Shown: one piece after another, positions 6,749 to 10,471 of the stretch
How positions within the stretch are numbered: position 1 is the stretch's first letter
Layout: every line of letters begins with the position of its first letter
Assembly: GCA_947631375.1 (NCBI GenBank)
Contig: CANRLD010000054.1
Location: 1-10,471 of the forward strand
Direction of reading: 5' to 3'
Length of the DNA stretch: 10,471 nt
Source of the DNA: an uncultured Methylophaga sp.
GTDB lineage: Bacteria; Pseudomonadota; Gammaproteobacteria; Nitrosococcales; Methylophagaceae
Translations under genes and position numbers: made by a program
The notes under the pieces: model-generated
Database searches by the model: none
What the model was told of the DNA's origin: nothing
The model's input: the letters and a program-made list of their open reading frames with translations, nothing else

Positions 6749-7453
6749 ATGTCTGACAAAAATAAACTCCCGATTAACATCCTTATCATTGAAGACGATT
6801 TAGTCTTAAACCATCAATTAAAACAATTACTTGAAAAGCAGGGGTTTCTCATTACCCAGCAGTTTAATGGAGAGAAGGGGCTACTGACAGCAGCCAGTGG
6901 TCAGTTTGACTTAATCCTGCTTGACGTCAGTTTACCCGAGCGTGATGGCTATTCTGTATTAAACGTACTGCGACAAAGTCGCCAAACACCAGTGATTATT
7001 CTGACAGCGCATGGTGCTGAAGAAGAACGTATTCTGGGCTTTCGTAATGGTGCGGATGATTATTTACCAAAACCGTTTAACTTTACCGAATTGGTTTTGC
7101 GTATTGAGGCGATTCTGAGGCGGGCAGGGACAATTTGTCACCAACCGCAAGCTCTTTCTATTTTGCAACATGAAGGACTAAGGCTGGACAGACAGAAGCA
7201 GCAGGTCTTTTTTCACGAACAGGCAGTACAACTGACCCCGATCCAGTTCAAATTGCTGTGGACATTGATGCAGCATGCCAACCATCTTCTCAGTAAACCC
7301 CAGTTATATCGTCTGGTGATGGAGCGTGATTTCAGCCGTTATGATCGTAGTCTTGATATGCATATGAGCCGGGTCAGACGCAAATTAATTGATGTCGGTA
7401 TGCCGGTTGACCGGTTACAAACAGTTCACGGTACTGGCTATATGCTGTTATGA
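6749..7453 (+). CDS. OmpR/PhoB-family response regulator (PfeR-like)
   Basis: A 234-residue regulator. The receiver domain (about residues 9-125) has the acidic pair E15/D16, phosphoacceptor D59 (LILLDVSLPERDG), T86 and K108 (LPKPF). The C-terminal winged-helix DNA-binding domain (about residues 145-234) shows QLTPIQFKLLWTLMQHANHLLSKPQL, the recognition-helix region SLDMHMSRVRRKL and the final VHGTGYMLL. The start at 6749 (MSDKNKLP) is preferred because an in-frame ATG at 6707 lies inside the Fur palindrome and would add a meaningless MIIIIIKG tail. It overlaps the kinase gene by four bases. Gene order and the adjoining TonB receptor suggest a PfeR/PirR-type activator of the receptor gene, but it is not proven orthologous. 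Its own promoter is probably Fur-repressed. Confidence 0.9.
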   Translation: MSDKNKLPINILIIEDDLVLNHQLKQLLEKQGFLITQQFNGEKGLLTAASGQFDLILLDVSLPERDGYSVLNVLRQSRQTPVIILTAHGAEEERILGFRNGADDYLPKPFNFTELVLRIEAILRRAGTICHQPQALSILQHEGLRLDRQKQQVFFHEQAVQLTPIQFKLLWTLMQHANHLLSKPQLYRLVMERDFSRYDRSLDMHMSRVRRKLIDVGMPVDRLQTVHGTGYMLL

Positions 7454-8802
7454 AACGAAGATTATTCTGGAAGCTGTGTGCAACGATCACTATCGGTACG
7501 ATCGTCTTGCTCTGGGTTATTCATCATTTGATTTTGCAGGCTGAACAGCACATGAGCTTTATTGATAAACATTATCAGCAGCAGTTACTTGGTTATGCAA
7601 AACATGCGGAACTGCTATACGAACAAGGTAAAGAAACAGAGCTGGAAAACTGGATCAAGACGATCCAGCAGCAGGAAAATACCTGGGTAGCGCTGATTAA
7701 ATCACAGCTTACCCCATTGGCAGGCAGCGAGATGGATGAGCATTTCATCAATAATTTTGCTTTGGGCAGGGATATCAGCTGGAAGATCCATCTGTATTTT
7801 GTTGAAAATCCGATTATGGATATTACCTTTGCGGATGGGCACACCCATTTCCTGATCCGGTTGCCACAGCGTATGCGTCCGGGCAGTTATTGGACCTATA
7901 CCAGTTTGTTATTACAAACGGTTCTGCCCATGTTATTGCTTGCGATATTAAGCATTGTGATTTACCGGCATGTTATGTCGCCATTAAGGCAGCTTGAAAA
8001 AGCTACCAAACAACTCAGTGAGGGAGATTATCAAGTAAGAGTGCGTGATGAGCTTGGTAAACGAAATGATGAAATTGCTGCTTTGGCAAGCACGTTTGAC
8101 AGTATGGCAGAAAGAATCGGCACGCAGATTGAAACCCAGCGCCACCTGACCTCGGATTTATCGCATGAGCTGCGCACACCGCTGACACGTGTCGAGCTGG
8201 CATTAAGTATTGCGGAACATGGCGACCCGGATAATCACTCGTTACAACGCATTCGTTATGAATGTATCCAGATGCGGGAACTGGTGGAAGATACCCTGAC
8301 ACTCGCCTGGCTGGAAAATGAGCGTCCGGTATTACGTAATGAATCACTGGATTTGACCGATCTGATTGATAGCATCATTGATAACGCCCATTTTGAATTT
8401 CCTGAACGGGAGATTGATATCCAGCTACCAGAAACAGCCTGTCTGCATCAAAGTAGCGATCGTGCTTTAGGTCACGCCATTGAGAATGTTTTACGTAACG
8501 CCCTTTCGCATACGCCGATAGGTGGCACCGTTACAGTAACGCTGGAGCAGCACGTTGACCATTATCTGTTACGAATTGATGATCAAGGTGCTGGTGTACC
8601 GAAAGTACATCTGGAAGATATTTTTAAACCTTTTTTTCGACTGCATAGCCACCCGGGATCCAAAGACTATAAAGGTTTCGGGGTGGGGCTGGCGCTGGCA
8701 AAACGGCAGGTTGAAGCAACAGGGGGCAAGTTATGGGCGCAACTGCATCCAGGCAGCGGGTTGAGAATGATTATGCAGTTGCCCATCGTTACTCTGGGCT
8801 GA
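7450..8802 (+). CDS. Sensor histidine kinase with HAMP domain (PfeS-like)
   Basis: A 450-residue inner-membrane kinase. It has two transmembrane segments, about residues 10-30 and 150-172, framing a periplasmic sensor region of roughly 120 residues that I do not recognise. The HAMP domain (about 172-225) includes SPLRQLEKATKQLSEGDY. Next comes the dimerisation/phosphoacceptor helix with H239 (SDLSHELRTPLTRVE). The ATPase domain has the N box ENVLRNALSH (N350), G1 DDQGAGVP (377-384), F box FKPFFR and G2 GFGVGLALAKRQ (409-420). All catalytic motifs are intact. It partners the preceding regulator (ATGA overlap). By analogy with PfeS/PirS it would sense a siderophore or receptor-linked signal in the periplasm; the ligand is an inference. 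Confidence 0.92.
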   Translation: MKRRLFWKLCATITIGTIVLLWVIHHLILQAEQHMSFIDKHYQQQLLGYAKHAELLYEQGKETELENWIKTIQQQENTWVALIKSQLTPLAGSEMDEHFINNFALGRDISWKIHLYFVENPIMDITFADGHTHFLIRLPQRMRPGSYWTYTSLLLQTVLPMLLLAILSIVIYRHVMSPLRQLEKATKQLSEGDYQVRVRDELGKRNDEIAALASTFDSMAERIGTQIETQRHLTSDLSHELRTPLTRVELALSIAEHGDPDNHSLQRIRYECIQMRELVEDTLTLAWLENERPVLRNESLDLTDLIDSIIDNAHFEFPEREIDIQLPETACLHQSSDRALGHAIENVLRNALSHTPIGGTVTVTLEQHVDHYLLRIDDQGAGVPKVHLEDIFKPFFRLHSHPGSKDYKGFGVGLALAKRQVEATGGKLWAQLHPGSGLRMIMQLPIVTLG

Positions 8803-8918
8803 CAGACGCCATATCCCGGCAAATGTAACAATTGTAAATTTGATTTTAATCTCGGTTCACACTGACTAATATGCGAATTTGTTTTATTTGATAATGATTA
8901 TTATTCGCGAGGTTTGAG
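8803..8918 (+). promoter_or_regulatory. Regulatory region of the TonB receptor gene, candidate activator repeats
   Basis: These 116 bases hold no gene. TGTAACAAT (8824-8832) is followed directly by TGTAAATTT (8833-8841), a direct repeat with nine-base period that could be a binding site for the adjacent OmpR-family regulator. The embedded ACAATTGT is also palindromic. TAATAT at 8867-8872 is a possible -10 hexamer, but no well-spaced -35 is seen, which suits an activator-dependent promoter. No terminator is visible after the kinase gene, so read-through from the kinase is possible. Confidence 0.4.
8890..8908. promoter_or_regulatory. Fur box upstream of the TonB receptor gene
   Basis: GATAATGATTATTATTCGC matches the Fur consensus GATAATGATAATCATTATC at 15 of 19 positions, with the left nine bases perfect. 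It sits 10 bases before the GTG start and touches the ribosome binding site, so bound Fur would block transcription close to the start. Confidence 0.8.
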
Positions 8919-10471
8919 GTGAGTATAAAACGGAGTTTTATAAGTCGTCCGACAATTTTAACATTGGCAGTAGCATCCACTTTCTCCAGTCAGATTGCCT
9001 GGGCCGCTGAAGACAGTGTTGAGCTGGATGTTGTCAAAGTAACTGCTAATACAATTACCCCGGAAACGAATAGCGTAACAGCAGAACAGATTGAAAAGTT
9101 TCAGGCCAATGATTTGGCAGATCTGTTTCGCCATTCGCCGGAAGTAGCGGTGGGGGGAGGTGTACCTGTCGCTCAGAAGCTTTATATCCGAGGGATTGAA
9201 GATAAATTATTGAATGTTTCCATTGATGGAGCGACTCAGGCCGGTAATTTATACCATCATAACGGACGTATCAGTATCGAACCCGAGCTGCTTAAAAGAG
9301 CAGAAGTACAGGCGGGAGCCGGTTCAGCTTTAAATGGTCCCGGAGCGTTAGGCGGGGCGGTCAGGTTTATCACTAAAGATCCTACTGATATGCTGAAACC
9401 CGGTAAGGATTTCGGTGCGTTATTCAAGGCCGGATATTTCAGTAATACCGACAGTTTCAAAACCCATACCAGCTTGTTTGGCCGGGTGTCTGACAGTATC
9501 AGTGCCATGGTTTCCTACACCAAAGCCGATATAGATGATTATGAAGATGGCAATGGCGATGAGAGACTCGGCACCGGATCCGACCAGGATTTTATGTTTG
9601 CCAAAGTGGTGGGTGAAATTACCGATAGCCAGACGGTTCGGTTGAGTTATGAAAAACGCAGAGATGAGGGAGATCGTGCAGCCCGTCCGCAATGGATTGT
9701 TTCAGAAGGTTTCAATGACCTTTATCAAATGGATCTGGAGCGTGAAACCATCACATTGAACTATGATTTCAATCCGGCAGATAATCCGTGGGTCGATAGC
9801 AGACTGACCTTGTTTAACACTGAGTCTGAGTTATACCAGAATGGGCGGTTTGGACCTTATTACGGGTTTGTCGAGAGCAAGGGCATGGATTTGCGTAATA
9901 CCAGTGTCATTGGTATGCACTCGGTGACCTATGGCTTTGATTATCGTGAAGATAAAACGCTTGCCGGTCCCGAGACCAATAAACGCCAGGCCGAAGAAAA
10001 AGGCCAGGTAAAAGGCGTTTACATTCAGGATGATATTCAGCTTACGGAAGCCTTGTTGTTAACGGCGGGTCTGCGTTACGACAAATATGAACTTGAGGAT
10101 AACAATGGTCTTGAGCTGAATGAGAGCGAAGTCAGTCATAACATTGGATTGAATTTCAAAGTCACCGAAACAGTAAATGTTTTTGCCAGTTATGCAGAAG
10201 CGTTTAAAGGCCCGATGGCTCAGGATTCGTTCAAGCTGGACGGCTGGGTAAAGGATCCGAACCTTAAGCCAGAAGATGCTGATAATACTGAAGCAGGTAT
10301 AGCCTATGATAATTCCCGATTATTTGCTTCGGCCAAGCTCTATAAAACCAATATTGGTGACTTGATTGCTGATCCTATTGGCAGACCAAACCTGTATGAA
10401 AATGTGGGTGATTTGGAATCCAAAGGTTATGTATTGGAAGCGGGGTATCGTTGGGATCAATTACTGGCAAG
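8919..10471 (+). CDS. TonB-dependent outer-membrane receptor, probably ferric-siderophore (cut by window edge)
   Basis: The frame starts at a GTG at 8919, with CGAGG six bases upstream as ribosome binding site, and stays open for 517 codons to the window end. A signal peptide (MSIKRSFISRPTILTLAVAS, cleavage after AWA at about residue 29) precedes a TonB-box-like ELDVVKVTA (35-43). The plug domain covers about residues 52-155: LADLFRHSPEVAVGGG, LYIRGIEDKLLNVSIDG, ELLKRAEVQAGAGSALNGPG and ALGGAVRFITKDP. The beta-barrel follows and includes VFASYAEAFKGP (about 421-432) and DPNLKPE (446-452). Heme receptors usually have FRAP with a histidine before the NPNL motif; here FKGP is seen with no histidine in between, which argues mildly against heme. 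Fur box and two-component neighbours support an iron role. The substrate is unknown; the C-terminal barrel strands are off the window. Confidence 0.92.
   Translation, partial: MSIKRSFISRPTILTLAVASTFSSQIAWAAEDSVELDVVKVTANTITPETNSVTAEQIEKFQANDLADLFRHSPEVAVGGGVPVAQKLYIRGIEDKLLNVSIDGATQAGNLYHHNGRISIEPELLKRAEVQAGAGSALNGPGALGGAVRFITKDPTDMLKPGKDFGALFKAGYFSNTDSFKTHTSLFGRVSDSISAMVSYTKADIDDYEDGNGDERLGTGSDQDFMFAKVVGEITDSQTVRLSYEKRRDEGDRAARPQWIVSEGFNDLYQMDLERETITLNYDFNPADNPWVDSRLTLFNTESELYQNGRFGPYYGFVESKGMDLRNTSVIGMHSVTYGFDYREDKTLAGPETNKRQAEEKGQVKGVYIQDDIQLTEALLLTAGLRYDKYELEDNNGLELNESEVSHNIGLNFKVTETVNVFASYAEAFKGPMAQDSFKLDGWVKDPNLKPEDADNTEAGIAYDNSRLFASAKLYKTNIGDLIADPIGRPNLYENVGDLESKGYVLEAGYRWDQLLA

Noticed and set aside
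9257..9692. Two minus-strand open frames inside the receptor gene
   Set aside because: They are antisense to conserved plug and barrel coding sequence and show no recognisable domains.
10191..10271. Heme-receptor signature in the TonB receptor
   Set aside because: FKGP replaces FRAP and there is no histidine between it and DPNLKPE, so heme specificity is not supported from what is visible.
1..10471. CRISPR arrays, tRNA or rRNA genes, insertion sequences, phage genes
   Set aside because: No regularly spaced repeats, tRNA-like cloverleaf, transposase motifs or terminal inverted repeats with target duplications were seen.

Overview
The window looks like chromosomal DNA from a marine-type gammaproteobacterium with moderate GC content. 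Gene order and protein sequences resemble the ygfZ / ygfX / nadB / rpoE-rseABC-mucD neighbourhood of Pseudomonas and related gammaproteobacteria. A methylotroph such as Methylophaga is a guess from general protein character only.

Layout. Positions 1-361 (minus strand) hold the 5' part of ygfZ, cut by the window edge. A 72-base divergent gap separates it from a ygfX/cptA-like membrane protein gene (434-880, plus). This gene overlaps tail to tail, by 26 bases, with nadB (L-aspartate oxidase, minus strand, 855-2455). nadB is split into two reading frames by an apparent one-base deletion between about 1876 and 1886. The nadB-rpoE gap (2456-2583) carries a plausible sigma-E-type promoter pointing at rpoE. 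Positions 2584-6556 (plus) are one tightly packed envelope-stress operon: rpoE/algU, rseA/mucA, rseB/mucB, rseC/mucC and the periplasmic protease mucD/degP. Junctions are a few bases or overlapping, and a strong intrinsic terminator lies at 6606-6643.

After the terminator comes an iron-acquisition module, all on the plus strand: an OmpR-family response regulator (6749-7453), a HAMP histidine kinase (7450-8802), and a TonB-dependent outer-membrane receptor (from 8919, cut by the right edge). Upstream of the regulator is a perfect 11-1-11 palindrome that matches the Fur box. A second, 15/19 Fur-box match sits just upstream of the receptor start. The arrangement parallels PfeR-PfeS-PfeA and PirR-PirS-PirA of Pseudomonas. 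In that scheme Fur would lift repression when iron is scarce, and the two-component pair would raise receptor output when the ligand is sensed. The ligand is not determined here.

How the parts work together. RseA would hold the sigma factor at the inner membrane and RseB would protect RseA in the periplasm. RseC is an inner-membrane accessory, and MucD degrades misfolded envelope proteins. The iron module is a separate transcriptional unit. No RNA genes, mobile elements or CRISPR arrays were seen. The window is mostly well-known biology; the notable points are the nadB frameshift, the double Fur control with an orphan-ligand receptor, and the absence of sdhE between ygfZ and ygfX.
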